Assembly: GCA_034769895.1 (NCBI GenBank) | Contig: CM068367.1 | Location: 708,196,885-708,260,884 of the forward strand | Direction: 5' to 3' | DNA from: Magicicada septendecula | Taxonomy: Eukaryota > Arthropoda > Insecta > Hemiptera > Cicadidae | Length of the DNA stretch: 64,000 nucleotides | Part shown: piece after piece, positions 25,190 to 36,623 of the stretch | Numbering within the stretch: the first letter of the stretch is position 1 | Layout: every line of letters starts with the position of its first letter | Program-made: the position numbers and the translations under genes | Notes under the pieces: generated by a model | Seen by the model: the letters and a program-made list of their open reading frames with translations, nothing else | The model's database searches: none | What the model was told of the DNA's origin: nothing

Positions 25190-25239
25190 AATAAAAAACT
25201 GCGACACTTACCAAGTATTTGTATGTTTTTAAAACTTTA

Positions 25240-27897
25240 GTCTTTTCACAAATATCTGAAGCATACAGATAACTTGAATCTTCTAGCGATGTCCCATTGT
25301 AAATCGTAATAAATTAAAGCATATGTAATTTTCACTTTTTTTTTAAGCATATGAATGACTTTATTTACAATATGAAATTTGCTTAAACGTTTGTTCAAAT
25401 TTTGCATTTCCTATGAATGTATGATTCAATTTTCTTATGATGCCAAGTTCTGTATCTTAAGCTGCTAGCCATATTGGATCCATAGTTTAGATTGACAACT
25501 AACTGAGTTAAGTTGTATTTTTCTACATTCTATAACACAAGATTTTGGAACGTGAACAAAATTTTGTGTAAAGAATCAGATAAACTGTTATAACATGGTA
25601 AAGTGTTACAGAAAACTTTCAGCAAAAACTGAGTGCATGAACAATTTGTTTGGAAACACTACAAAAACTTCTAATGAACAAGCTGAAGGTCATAATAGGA
25701 AGATGAAGATTGTCGTGTTGTGTTCATAAGATCATTTTGATACTACAACTGCTGTATTCACCAAACATGCCCCAATGAATCTTCTTTCCGAGAATGAAGA
25801 AATTCATGAAAACACAAAATTTTGTAATGGTTGAAGACCTAAAGATTGGAGTGAGCTCAAGGGTGAACTAAAAAGTACATTTCAGAAATGCTTTGAAGAG
25901 TGAAAAAAAGTTGGCTAATGTTCCTTATATCCAATAAAGATTACTCTGAATTGGACAATACAAATAAGTATGACTAAAAACATAATCTGTCTAAAAGCAA
26001 AACTTGCATAGAGTATTTCAGCAAACTGTTTTAAATTTTATCAAGGCTTTCTGAGTGTATTCATCATGTTTAAAGTACACCGCACACAACAGTTAATTCT
26101 TAAAAATAATATTTTTCCATACTAGATATAAATACTGCATAACATGCTGTGCAACACCTAAAAATACATGGTTTGTATAATTAAATTTGTAAGTTACATT
26201 AGATAATATAAAGTACAAGTATAAATAAGGATTATGTATTGACAATTACTTTGCAAACAACAACATCAGAAAGTGTTTCAGTTTTCATTAGTTGGAAAAA
26301 GAAAAGCAGTGCTTCAGTCTGGAACAGAAATTAGTATACCCTAGTATTTAGGCTATACCTCTTATTACAAGAATACCAATTCTGACACAAAGATAAATAA
26401 ATAAAACAAAATGTGAAATCAAACACTACAGCATTTGACACTACGCAGTTGACATTAGTGTAAAGTATGGGATACAAGATCAGAAATTTTAAAAACTTCA
26501 TATTAAAAATGATATTCACGGTGATCTGAGGTATAATCTATTCATAGGTTTATGATAAATAACTGTACAATGTGATGGGGAATCCTAAGAATGTATCACA
26601 CGATATTATCCAGTGAGTTTATAAAGTAAGGGTGGCTCAGTCTAGTATCAGCTTATAATTCTATCACTATAAACTGATACTAAGATCAAACTAAAAATTA
26701 CTCATTCAGTTTCACTGATTCCTCAAATTATACTTAATCACTGAATCCAAGATCGAAAAAATGCCCTTTTCTGAACCCTGGAATATACGAGGATGTGGGT
26801 TTGTTCTTATGCTAAATTAAATTCACTGTCCCCAACTAAGTATCAAAAAATAGGGATCAAGTATTTCAATATTAAATTTTATTAACATATACTCATCTAG
26901 TAATTCAGCTGTGTATTTATTCAAAAAATTCTTACACTAACTGTTCACATATTTTACCTGAGATTCATATGTATGTAAATAATTACACAGCTGGAAACAC
27001 AAAAAATTGTGCACAACCATATTTGATACAAATCTACAGTGAATATGTAAAACAGACACACCCAATGTTCATAATAAAAAATTATAATGTTCTGTATAAA
27101 ACACGCACTTTTGTACATGAAATAAATACTTTGCAAAATATTTAATGCGAAATAAATATAAAATTAACCACAAAAAGAATACCAGTGTAATGTTACACTG
27201 TAATATATTATAACTATTTTATCGGCGTATCCACACACAAATACACTCAATTCCATGTGTTTATTACAAAGCAATTACTAAAAGTGATCACATATTTACA
27301 TTACAAATCTCTTATAATCTTTGAAAAGAAAAAATGCAATGTTTATAGGGAATGTTTACATATTGTATAAAATTTTTCAATTAACACAAGTCACATTGTA
27401 GAAGGTACTGCACATGTTGATTATGCTATACAGGCGTCTCATTCGTATCTTTCCTGAAACAATACAACTAATTAGAAACAATATTATCTTATAACACTGC
27501 AGAAATATATTTAGTTTTCTATTACGTTCTTAACAGATCTAAATATGTACATGCACCTTTCAATCTAAATTATAAGTAAACTGTCTTTCATGGACAATCT
27601 CAGTCATATAACTTAATTCAACTTAGGAACAAACCAGAAATACAAATGTAATTATCATATAGATAAATAAATAACTTGATAAGAACTATACAACCATATG
27701 CATGTACTAATACAATATTTTACCTAACATATTTGATCAAAATCATTTTATATTTTTGGTATCATTAACACGTTGACTGCAGGAAGAATGGTGAGTACTT
27801 TGTCTTTGACTGTGTTTCTGATCGCCAGGGTACTGTAAACGAACTAGTCCTCTGTGCATTACATATCCCCAAGGGCTTGTATGCAACTTCATGATTT
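25240..27897. other. AT-rich region without recognised genes
   Basis: Only short frames of no recognisable family. A patch at about 25580-25920 (MVKCYRKLSAKTECMN, then DTTTAVFTKHAPMNLLSENE) reads protein-like across stops and may be a worn transposon coding piece that I cannot name. Confidence 0.35.
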
Positions 27898-27901
27898 TAT
27901 A

Positions 27902-29794
27902 CCCTGATTAACGAAAGAAAGTGACTGGCGGAGCGGCCGCGCGGCGACCGAGTTTGTAGTAAAAACATTCCACTTAATAACCTCATGGAAACGTAAAATA
28001 CAGGGCTAGAAATGTCTAATGAACTATATTTTAATCATGAATTAAAGACGTTTTTAACAGACTTTTCTAATTTTTAAAATCTTTTTTCAATTAATTTACA
28101 TTGAGAGTTAAATAAAATATACACGAATTTGAATTAAAAATTTAGGGTTTATCGTTTTTATTACGTAAGAACTCAGAGGTTAAGCATCGGAAAAACATTT
28201 CTTGTAGACAAATGGTAGTCCACCTTCTTTAGTACAATATATCAAAAATTGAGATTCCTACGAATAATATTAACGACGTTATTAATTTTTTCCAAATGTA
28301 CTGTTAACTCTGTTATTAATCATTTTTTCATTGAGTTTTTTCATAGTAAGCATAACAAAATTGTAATCATCAATAAACAGTGGTATGTAACCTTCAAATA
28401 TTACGAAATATAACCGCAATCAGTTAATATAGGAAAATTAGAACTAACATCGCTCAACGGCGCGCCATCGGGTCAAGGTACAGTAACAGCCCAAAAAAGT
28501 GGTGCATACGCTCACGGCTCACGCATTGACACAGCCAACTTGCTACGAGTCACCAGCCTCTCATATAAATATACAGAGATTTTAGTTATCTGTCTACTTA
28601 TTTAATCTAATCTATCTACCTGGAGATCTGTCAAAAACTTACATCTGACCAGACTTTTGTGGTTTAGTTGAACTACATGCTTTTTATAACAGATGGGCTT
28701 GAATGATTGTTTATCACTCTTTTGCGGTACGGTATTTATTGTTTTCTTGTTAATAAACTATTTTTGTTTTGTGATCAGCTTTAATACTACTCATTGAAGT
28801 GCAATGTAATTACTGGGAAATTGTTAATGCCATTCAAATTTCTCAACAACTAATTATTTAACTATGAAATACAGTTTACAGTTTAAAACTACCGAGCAAA
28901 GCTCGGTCTACCAGATATTTCATAATTATAACAGTATTTTACTGTTATAATGTATTGAAATGTAAAAAAAATTAGTAAATTACTTGTTATTAGCATTGAC
29001 AAATAAATAATAAATACAGTAAGGTACTTACAAGTATTTTAGTGTTCTTCAGCTTTTATGGAATCCGCTCATAAAATATGTGTATAAATCATAAAAATAC
29101 ACTATTAAAACACTCTATAAGAAACACTTATTAAAACACTTACAGCTGTGAGTTAGTAGTCTTGAAACGAAGACGGTAGCGCGCGCGAATAAAATGGGTC
29201 CACTAGGTTCTGACTGTACTTCCGCTGCAGAGCGCCACGCACTGCTCTCTGTGAAATTCACTTTATATATTAATCCATTGTAGTATTCCTATCACGTACA
29301 AGGTGTAAGTTGTATATGTCTTCTACACTTAGTTATCTAAAGAGAGCGTCACGCAAATCTCGTTCATGTACAACTTTTAACAACTGAGTTAACAGGACAT
29401 TAGAAAAAAATTAATAACGTCGTTAATATTATTCGTAGGAATCTCAATTTTTGATATATTGTACTAAAGAAGGTGGACTACCATTTGTCTACAAGAAATG
29501 TTTTTCCGTTGCTTAACCTCTGAGTTCTTACGTAATAAAAATGATAAACCCTAAATTTTTAATTCAAATTCGTTATTTTTTTATTTAACTCTCAATATAA
29601 ATTAATTGAAAAAAGATTTTAAAAATTAGAAAAGTTTGTTAAAAACGTCTTTAATTGATGATTAAAATACAGTTCATTAGATATTTCTAGCCCTGTATTT
29701 TACGTTTCCACGAGGTTATTAAGTGGAATGTTTTTACTACAAACTCGGTCGCCGCGCGGCCGCTCCGCCAGTCACTTTCTTTCGTTAATCAGGG
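27902..29794. mobile_element. 1.9 kb long-TIR DNA element, non-autonomous
   Basis: Inverted arms of about 415 bp (27902-28315 and 29380-29794) start CCCTGATTAACGAAAGAAAG on the left and mirror this on the right. The element is flanked on both sides by TATA (27898-27901 and 29795-29798), giving a TA or TATA target duplication. Both arms carry a GC-rich block with GAGCGGCCGCGCGGCGACCG. The interior holds no transposase. It contains a small hairpin ACCGAGCAAAGCTCGGT near 28893 and a GC-rich patch near 29170-29240. It was probably mobilised in trans. The superfamily was not identified. Confidence 0.85.
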
Positions 29795-29798
29795 TATA

Positions 29799-30099
29799 GT
29801 TGTGTATACAGCTGAAGAATTACTGCCAAATTTGTGTTACATTTTTTGAATGTGTAAATATAGATTGTGACATAACGCAAGCAACGCTCGGGTGTCTGGA
29901 TGTAATTATAATAGACGACAAAACAAATATCACTTTCACTAATCCAATTTATTCAATTAAAATTTCTCTTGACATAACAAAGATATTTTTTTTTTAACAA
30001 CTCGTTGCCTTATGACAAATCATTTAGTCTTGTTTGTGCTAAGGATTGTTCACTTTCACCATTCGAAAAAATAATTACAAACAGTTCTAGTTATGTTGT
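29799..30099. other. Spacer between the long-TIR element and the piggyBac-like relic
   Basis: No gene recognised. It may include the worn 3' end of the piggyBac-like element; no TIR was identified. Confidence 0.3.
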
Positions 30100-30762
30100 T
30101 TGTCAAAACACTCTGAACAAAATCCTGGAGAGTTCGGAACACTCACTGTAGAAGCTAATAACTCTTCTAATTTTTTTGTCCACTTCTCAGCTTGTCATAG
30201 TTTTCCTTGCCACAGTTTTCCATAATTAGATGTAACATCCTTTACACAGATCACATTTTTTCACCCACCTGCTTCAGGTTTTACAAACGTGTGTACTCAT
30301 TTTCTTAATGGAGCAATTGAAGTTTGAATTTCATTTACTGGAGTCTTACAGACAATAATTGTTTCTGCTGAATTCTTCCTAAACTCTGTTATTCCCAGCT
30401 TCGTGGAGATCATACTATATACAATCTCTGCGTTTACTACTGCAGTGCCCAAAAGAACTTTAAACACAACTTTCCGGTACAACTTCAGACATTTTCGTAC
30501 ACTTGTGTTGTATGAAGACATTTGGTCACTGAAATCAACTGTTTTCCTAGCCTTGTTATAATCTGTTACACATTTTTGTTGAAGTATTTCCTCACTGTTT
30601 ATATAATTTTTCCAGGTTTCATTCAAGACGAAGAGTGACTTGGGTCACTGGTAATCATAAGGACAGGACATTTATCTACCCACTTTATAATTTTTACTCC
30701 ATCTGCTGTATACCCATCACTTCCCCTTTCCTCATTTTTTTGCTACTCTTTTGATATTCCTC
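30100..30762 (-). pseudogene. piggyBac-like transposase, C-terminal part
   Basis: Minus-strand translation shows KIIKWVDKCPVLMITSDPSH, then CVTDYNKARKTVDFSDQM, YNTSVRKCLKLYRKVVFKVL and NAEIVYSMI. This is the DDE_Tnp_1_7 core with the third catalytic Asp in VTDYNK. Cys-rich remnants such as KCDLCKGC follow near 30240, as in the piggyBac C-terminal domain. Stops near 30750 and 30630 show decay. The rest of the gene lies at 40816-41830 beyond the 10 kb LTR array. Collapsing the duplicated CCTC restores one continuous frame across the junction, LRSNRR on one side and GISKE on the other. Confidence 0.85.
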
Positions 30763-32435
30763 TATAAAGATTCTTATAGACTAGCTCAACGTATTGGTGC
30801 GCTAAATATAACTACTCGTGAAGCGCGCGTAATTTTCGAATGTTGACTAAATAATTTATTCAAGACAGTATTACATATACTCGGTAATTACATTGATTTA
30901 TTGTGTTACAAATTATATTTAGATATTTTTATTACTGAATATTTCCACTCATTTTTGTATTATTGATTAATTTGCTTGGGCGCCAGAGCAGAGTATCTCA
31001 GGATTGTTATGAAATAATAACACTTTGTTCAGATACTAAGATTTATATTGTTATCTTCTTATTACCTAATACATCTGAGTATTAATCATTAATATCATCT
31101 TTCCAATCTATACTCATTAGTATTCTTTATAATTAATAACAAAAAAAATTATTAATATCTCTAGTTTACGGATTCTTCAAAATCATATTAATCAAGTATT
31201 ATTCAAATGAGCAATCAGTAGATTCAAATTTACTTCCTTAACACATTTAAATCTTCAATATTAATCAAAACATATACATGTCTCATAAATTCTAAACAAC
31301 TATGAACTTCTATAATCTTCCATAAATTCAATTATTCAACTTCCTTACCATTTCTATAATTATTATTACTTCTTTCCTTACTTTACTATACCATAACTCT
31401 CCAAACATGTCATATAGCATAAATTGTAATATTTAGTATCTGAACTCGTGGGTCTTTTGAGAATGAGATGAGTTATTTTTGAGAGCTAAAATTGTTAATT
31501 TATTGAGTTGTGAATCATAAATGATATACTGTTACTTGTTGCTGGATTCCAAGTAAAAGAATGATGAACTGTAATCCCGCGTTGAACATCGCACTACACT
31601 TTGCACTTATCACGCTTGATTAAACCTTCTTTATTTACTTCACTCGCTCGCGTTAGTACTAGACGTCGCGCACGTATAAATAAGTATACTTCTTGCTGCA
31701 ATCTTTGTGCACAAGTTAAACATCTGGTCTGTACGTACTATCGCGCACACATAAAATAAACTTCTTGAAGACTGTAATTCTTTCTCAACTATTTAACCGA
31801 GATAATCTATTGATTTGAACTTAGAATAATAGTATTAAAATGCTCACATCGAGTGACGCAGGTTTCCCGTGTTTTGCGTGAAAATTAAATTTAAACTTCC
31901 CCTTTTTGTTTGTTTCACTTGTTTTTTATAGTTTTCCGAGTCCTTCCCTCACTACAGCTCTTGTTGATCATACTCCCATTGGCTTGACTTTGAAATATTT
32001 GCTGGTAAATTTGAACATACCCATTCCGGTGCTGTATCTTTTTCGCGCTCACTACCGACGCTATCCGTGATTGGTTGCCAGAGAGCAGGCGATAAACTTA
32101 CGCGGACGTTCGTTAGACTCCTAAAAAATGATGCTACTTTCTAAAATGGTCATACTTATTGCCGTGTCATCTATTGTCTGTTGAAGGACACAGTACCGTT
32201 GACCTAACGGTACATGGGCGTTTTGGGTCTATTGTAACTTATTTTGTCGGCGCCTGACTGTCGCATAGTCGAGCCTCTTTTAATTCAAATTTTTATTTAT
32301 ACTTTACTTACATCTATGTACATTACAATGCTTTATATTATTATATATTGTTATAGTTACCATTAATAGTTGATTTATTATTTTATCTGTTTATATACAT
32401 ATTAAATTAATACACAGGTTCACAGTAACGTTTCA
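30763..32435 (-). repeat. LTR1 (1673 bp)
   Basis: Bounded by CCTC then TATAAAG on the left and by GTTTCA then the internal region on the right. It lacks a segment of about 58 bp, containing CTGTATTTACTCTACAAAAC, that LTR2 and LTR3 carry. It differs from both at many sites in its right two-thirds. Confidence 0.9.
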
Positions 32436-32933
32436 TTTGTCCCCCAAAATGATTTCCAGAATTGTTTTATAGAATTTGTGAAATCATTTTGTATGCCTCT
32501 ACTAAACGTCTATCAAAAGGTTTGTTAACATTTTGTGCGACCTACTTTAGTACAATGCAGTCAAACTAGTTTCTTTAGTTGTCACTTTCACTTTCTCCCT
32601 CTAGACCCGCTACACTATACAACTCACACCCTCTACTCTAAATTAACATAATACAAACGTCACTTGTCAACAATATAGACATACTATTTAAACAATCACT
32701 GTCCCTTTTAAATTTACATTACTTTATATTCTTATCACATTATATTAGATTACACCTTTTGTTTTCTTGTCCATTTAGTTATACACACCAAATTTTCTTT
32801 GTATGTTCTTTACATACACAATATTCACGTTATGTTAATTACATACAAACTCTATCCATATTAAGTTATTTATATACATATTTTTTCGTGTTAAAGTAGT
32901 TATATACATACATTTTTTTTATGTCAAGTCAAA
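32436..32933 (-). other. Non-coding 3' internal region of unit 1 with polypurine tract
   Basis: About 500 bp between the basic ORF and LTR1, repeated at 36624-37122. On the minus strand TTTTGGGGGACAAA directly precedes the LTR start TGAAACG and fits a polypurine tract. The remainder has repeated TACATACA-type words and no ORF. Confidence 0.65.
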
Positions 32934-33536
32934 TTAATTACATACATATTTCATGTCAAGGAATTTTAATATATTTTTATCTTTAAATTCCCCATTAATT
33001 ATATTCCCAAATTTAAGTAAGATTTCACTATTATCTGCGCGTGTATCGTTCTGAGCATGATTATAATCATTTCTTTCTTCCGAACTACGTAATATTGGTC
33101 TTTTCACCCTTTCCTTTACAGATTCTTCTGGGCTGTCAGTATCAATAGGCTGTATCAGTCTTACATCTTCCTCATTTGATATCTTACTGCTTCCTGATCT
33201 CTTTTGTTTCACAGACTTAGGAATGTCACATATTTTGATTCTGGGTACAGTCTGCTCCCGTTTTCTATGATATCCTCGGCCTCTTGCTTTCTCCCTAAAA
33301 CGTTCTACCACAACTTTCTTTTTTCTACTTCTTGTTTTTGTTACGTATTCTGGTTCTATATGCACCATCTCATAATTCTCATTTTCAAAGCATGCATAAT
33401 TACTATCTTTAAACTTATTGTTTTTGTATCTCACCTTTTTATTAACTCTCATTTCTTCTTTGTTTTCTGATAAATATCCGACTCTTAATAAAGTCACATG
33501 TTCGTCTAATTCTTCTACACACAGGGTGTTGAACAT
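32934..33536 (-). CDS. Basic 200-residue ORF in frame after the zinc fingers (unit 1)
   Basis: ATG at 33536 lies one codon after the TAA of the zinc-finger frame and in the same frame, so both may once have formed one protein or may be joined by readthrough. The middle is strongly basic (TKTRSRKKKVVVERFREKAR, YHRKREQ), suiting a nuclear or nucleic-acid-binding segment. The flanks are acidic and Ser-rich (SSKISNEEDVRLIQPIDTDS). No known domain was recognised. The unit 2 copy encodes the same length with few substitutions, so the frame was intact in the common ancestor. Confidence 0.55.
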   Translation of the reverse strand: MFNTLCVEELDEHVTLLRVGYLSENKEEMRVNKKVRYKNNKFKDSNYACFENENYEMVHIEPEYVTKTRSRKKKVVVERFREKARGRGYHRKREQTVPRIKICDIPKSVKQKRSGSSKISNEEDVRLIQPIDTDSPEESVKERVKRPILRSSEERNDYNHAQNDTRADNSEILLKFGNIINGEFKDKNILKFLDMKYVCN

Positions 33537-33539
33537 GGT

Positions 33540-34058
33540 TTATGTCTGAAAGCAGCTCTCTGTGTCTTGATGATTATTCATACGTATTTTTAATCTGTAC
33601 TTTGTTTTGAAGTTTTTGTTACACTTGGAACAATTCCATGGGGCTTCATCACTATGAATTGTTAAGTGCCTTTGCAGGATGCCTCTTGACGTAAAACTGT
33701 GTCCACCCCGCTCACACACAAATGGTCTCTCTCTAAGATAACTTGTCTTTAACTGTGCTGATACCGCTGACTTACTGCTAAACCTTTTATGACGTGTGTG
33801 ACGTGAAAAAACAATGCGTTCTTCTTTTAGCACATGAGACCTAGCATGAAGCTTCAACAAAGATTTTCTTTGAAATAACTTTTCACATTTATCACATTTT
33901 ATTTGAGCTTGAGTCTGATGAAATTCCATACAGTGTGTACACAATGCATTCCAATTCTTACAAACATAATCACAAACGTGGCATTGAAAACTGAAAAGTG
34001 CAGGTACAACAATTTTAAAACCAGACTTTTTTCTTAGACTTTCTGTATTTTTTCTCCT
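33540..34058 (-). CDS. C2H2 zinc-finger ORF inside the LTR element (unit 1)
   Basis: The frame is open from 34058, in the +1 frame relative to gag. There is no ATG before the fingers, so it would be read by frameshifting or splicing. Fingers in order: CHVC...HCMEFH; CDKCEKLF...HARSH (both with complete C2H2 ligands); FVCERGGHSF...HLTIH with the second Cys replaced; and CSKCNKNF...RMNNH with the first His replaced. The linker SDEAPWNC recalls the TGEKPY linker of DNA-binding fingers. A pyrimidine-rich CTGCACTTTTCAG (33986-33998) just before the first finger looks like a splice acceptor. TAA at 33540-33542 ends the frame, but the same frame continues into the basic ORF. Such fingers are not part of ordinary gypsy pol; host origin is inferred. 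Confidence 0.75.
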   Translation of the reverse strand, partial: RRKNTESLRKKSGFKIVVPALFSFQCHVCDYVCKNWNALCTHCMEFHQTQAQIKCDKCEKLFQRKSLLKLHARSHVLKEERIVFSRHTRHKRFSSKSAVSAQLKTSYLRERPFVCERGGHSFTSRGILQRHLTIHSDEAPWNCSKCNKNFKTKYRLKIRMNNHQDTESCFQT

Positions 34059-34740
34059 TTACTGCTCGTTCTAAAGGTTTATCATTACCATCACAATCTT
34101 TATCTGCTACTTCTCTCTCTTCATTCACTACTTCCTTTGCTTCCGACCTTAACTTTGTTGATATTTCTTGGTTTTCTCGCTTAATCTCTTCGATTTGTTC
34201 TCTGTGTTCGTTTACTTGTCGTGTTACATATTGTTCCACTTTCTTCCTTATCTGGATGTTGTTTTCTTGTATACTCTCCTTAACCTCATCAATTCTTTTT
34301 TTCAGCTTCCTGGTGCTTTCTGTCAGTTGTTTTGTTTGTTTATGGTTTTCTTCTAGTTTTTGTGTTACTTGTGATATGTGTTCCGCTATGTGTTGTGTTA
34401 ATTGTTCCGTTATTTGTTGTGCTACTTTTGTATTTTCCGTTATTAATTGTTTATTATTCTCTGCTAATAGTTGTAGTATTGTGGCCATGTCTATATTTAC
34501 GTTTGTGTGTTGTATCGTACTTGTTGTGTTTTTTTCAGTTCGTCCCCTTGCCTCTAAAGGAGCCACTACGACTTCGTTCTCCTTTACTTCTTCAATTCTT
34601 TCTGTTTCCCCCATCTGATTATTAATGTCAAATTCTACTTCATCACTACCATTTATATCGCCGTTACTTGCCATTGTAATTTCACTACTTTTAATTTTAT
34701 TAAAATTCCTTAACTTTCTAGTCTTACTTCGAATTAACAT
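34015..34740 (-). CDS. gag-like coiled-coil protein, 241 residues (unit 1)
   Basis: Starts at ATG 34740 and is uninterrupted. The N-terminus is basic (SKTRKLRNFNKIK). An acidic linker follows, then a long heptad-rich stretch from about residue 85 to 215: NKQLITENTKVAQQITEQL, THISQVTQKLEENHK-like, ESTRKLKKRIDEVKESIQEN and REQIEEIKRENQEI. The end is basic (KKYRKSKKKVWF). The position behind the LTR and primer site and the composition fit the N-terminal half of insect gypsy-type Gag proteins; there is no CCHC knuckle. The stop at 34015-34017 lies inside the start of the next ORF in the +1 frame, an overlap of 44 bases. It is intact here, while the unit 2 copy is frameshifted. Confidence 0.7.
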   Translation of the reverse strand: MLIRSKTRKLRNFNKIKSSEITMASNGDINGSDEVEFDINNQMGETERIEEVKENEVVVAPLEARGRTEKNTTSTIQHTNVNIDMATILQLLAENNKQLITENTKVAQQITEQLTQHIAEHISQVTQKLEENHKQTKQLTESTRKLKKRIDEVKESIQENNIQIRKKVEQYVTRQVNEHREQIEEIKRENQEISTKLRSEAKEVVNEEREVADKDCDGNDKPLERAVKEKKYRKSKKKVWF

Positions 34741-34749
34741 TAATTTTAA

Positions 34750-34884
34750 AATTTATATTATATTTCTTATTATCTAACTCATCTCATTCTGCCGAGCTTA
34801 TTTAAATTTCTACTTTAAGCTCCGCGTCGTTGGGCGTCAAATATAAAGATTGTTCAACAACTGCACCACGTTGCTGGCAACAAA
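34750..34884 (-). promoter_or_regulatory. Duplicated degenerate primer-binding site next to LTR2
   Basis: Just inside the LTR, on the minus strand, a phrase ATCTTTATATTTG occurs twice: once followed by TTGCCAGCAACGTGGTGC and once by ACGCCCAACGACGCGGAGC. Both resemble the tRNA-Lys primer site TGGCGCCCAACGTGGGGC, but neither is a full match. A small tandem duplication of the LTR end plus primer site is the simplest reading. The same structure occurs beside LTR3 (38940-39072). Confidence 0.5.
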
Positions 34885-36623
34885 TATAAAGATTCTTATA
34901 GACTAGCTCAACGTATTGGTGCGCTAAATATAACTACTCGCGAAGCGCGCGTAATTTTCGAATGTTGACTAAATAATTTATTCAAGACAGTATTGCATAT
35001 ACTCGGTAATTACATTGATTTATTGTGTTACAAATTATATTTAGATATTTTTATTACTGAATATTTCCACTCATTTTTGTATTATTGATTAATTTGCTTG
35101 GGCGCCAGAGCAGAGTATCTCAGGATTGTTATGAAATAATAACACTTTGTTCAGATACTAAGATTTATATTGTTATCTTCTTATTACCTAATACATCTGA
35201 GTATTAATCATTAATATCATCTTTCCAATCTATACTCATTAGTATTCTTTATAATTAATAACAAAAAAAATTATTAATATCTCTAGTTTACGAGTTCTTC
35301 AAAATCATATTAATCAAGTATTATTCAAAAGAGCAATCAGTAGATTCAAATTTACTTCCTTAACACATTTAAATCTTCAATATTAATCAAAACGTATACA
35401 TATATCATAAAATTCTTAACTACTATGAACTTCTATAATCTTCCATATATTCAATTATTCAACTTCCTTACCATTTCTATAATTATTATAACTTGTTTCC
35501 TTACTTTACTATACCATAACTCTCCAAACATGTCATATAGCATAAATTGTAATATTTAGTATCTGAACTCGTGGGTCTTTTGAGAATGAGATGAGTTATT
35601 TTTGAGATGCTAAAATTATTTTAATTTATTAAGTTGTGAATCATAAATGATATACTGTAACTTGTTGCTGGATTCCATGTAAAAGAATGACAAACTATAA
35701 TCCTGCGTTGAACATCGCACTACACTTTGCACTTATCATGCTTGATTAAACCTTCTTTATTTACTTCACTCGCTCGCATTAGTACTAGACGTCGCGCACG
35801 TATAAATAAGTATACTTCTTGCTGCAATCTTTGCGCACAAGTTAAACATCTTCTGGTCCGTACGTACTATCGCGCACACATATAAAATAAACTTCTTGAT
35901 GACTGTAATTCTTTCTCAACTATTTAACCGAGATAATCTATTGATTTGAACTTAGAATAATAGTATTAAAATGCTCACAACAAGTGACGCAGGTTTCCCG
36001 TGTTTTGCGTGAAAATTAAACTTAAACTTCCCCTTTTTGTTTGCTTCACTTGTTTTTTATAGTTTTCCGAGTCCTTCCCTCACTACAGCTCTTGTTGATC
36101 ATACTCCCATTGTCTTGACTTTGAAATATTTGCCGGTAAATTCGAACGTACCCATTCCGGTGCTGTATCTTTTTTGCACTCACTACCGACGCTATCCGTG
36201 ATTGGTTGCCAGAGAGCAGGCGATAAACTTACGCGGACGTTCGTTAGACTCCTAAAAAATGACGCTATTTTCTAATATGGTCATACTTATTGGCGTGTCA
36301 TCTATTGTCTGTTGAAGGACACAGTACCGTTGACCTAATGGTACATGGGCGTTTTTTTGCTGTATTTACTCTACAAAACATTTTATGCTTTTATGACATG
36401 TAAGGGTGTTTTGGGTCTATTGTAACTTATTTTGTCGGCGCCTGACTGTCGCATAGTCGAGCCTCTTTTGATTCAAATTTTCATTTATACTTTACTTACA
36501 TCTATGTACATTACAATGCTTTATATTATTATATATTGTTATAGTTACCATTAATAGTTGATTTATTATTTTATGTGTTTATATACATATTAAATTAATA
36601 CACAGGTTCACAGTAACGTTTCA
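34885..36623 (-). repeat. LTR2 (1739 bp, shared by both units)
   Basis: The left 480 bp or so agrees with LTR1 at sites where LTR3 differs, for example near 35190-35240. From about 35390 rightward it agrees with LTR3 and has the 58 bp segment missing in LTR1. Confidence 0.9.

Larger units (their letters stand above)
23233..25232. repeat. Outer inverted repeat around the mariner insertion
   Basis: 23233-23256 (TTAAAAACATACAAACACTT plus GGTA) is matched inverted at 25209-25232 with one difference. The left interior (23257-23697) is clearly more GC-rich than the surroundings. This may be the end pair of an older element of about 670 bp into which the mariner inserted, but the repeat is short and could be coincidental. 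Confidence 0.4.

Noticed and set aside
28893-28909. Hairpin ACCGAGCAAAGCTCGGT as a Helitron 3' end
   Set aside because: No terminal CTRR at the right distance and it lies inside the long-TIR element; could be an unrelated small element.
34168-34625. Several long plus-strand ORFs (and their copies at 38357-38813)
   Set aside because: They are antisense to the coiled-coil gag; their Leu/Phe/Ser/Val-rich composition is the mirror of Glu/Lys/Asn-rich codons.
34885-36623. Unequal crossing-over as the proven origin of the tandem array
   Set aside because: The mosaic pattern of LTR2 has the reverse polarity to that simple model, so only the observation is reported.
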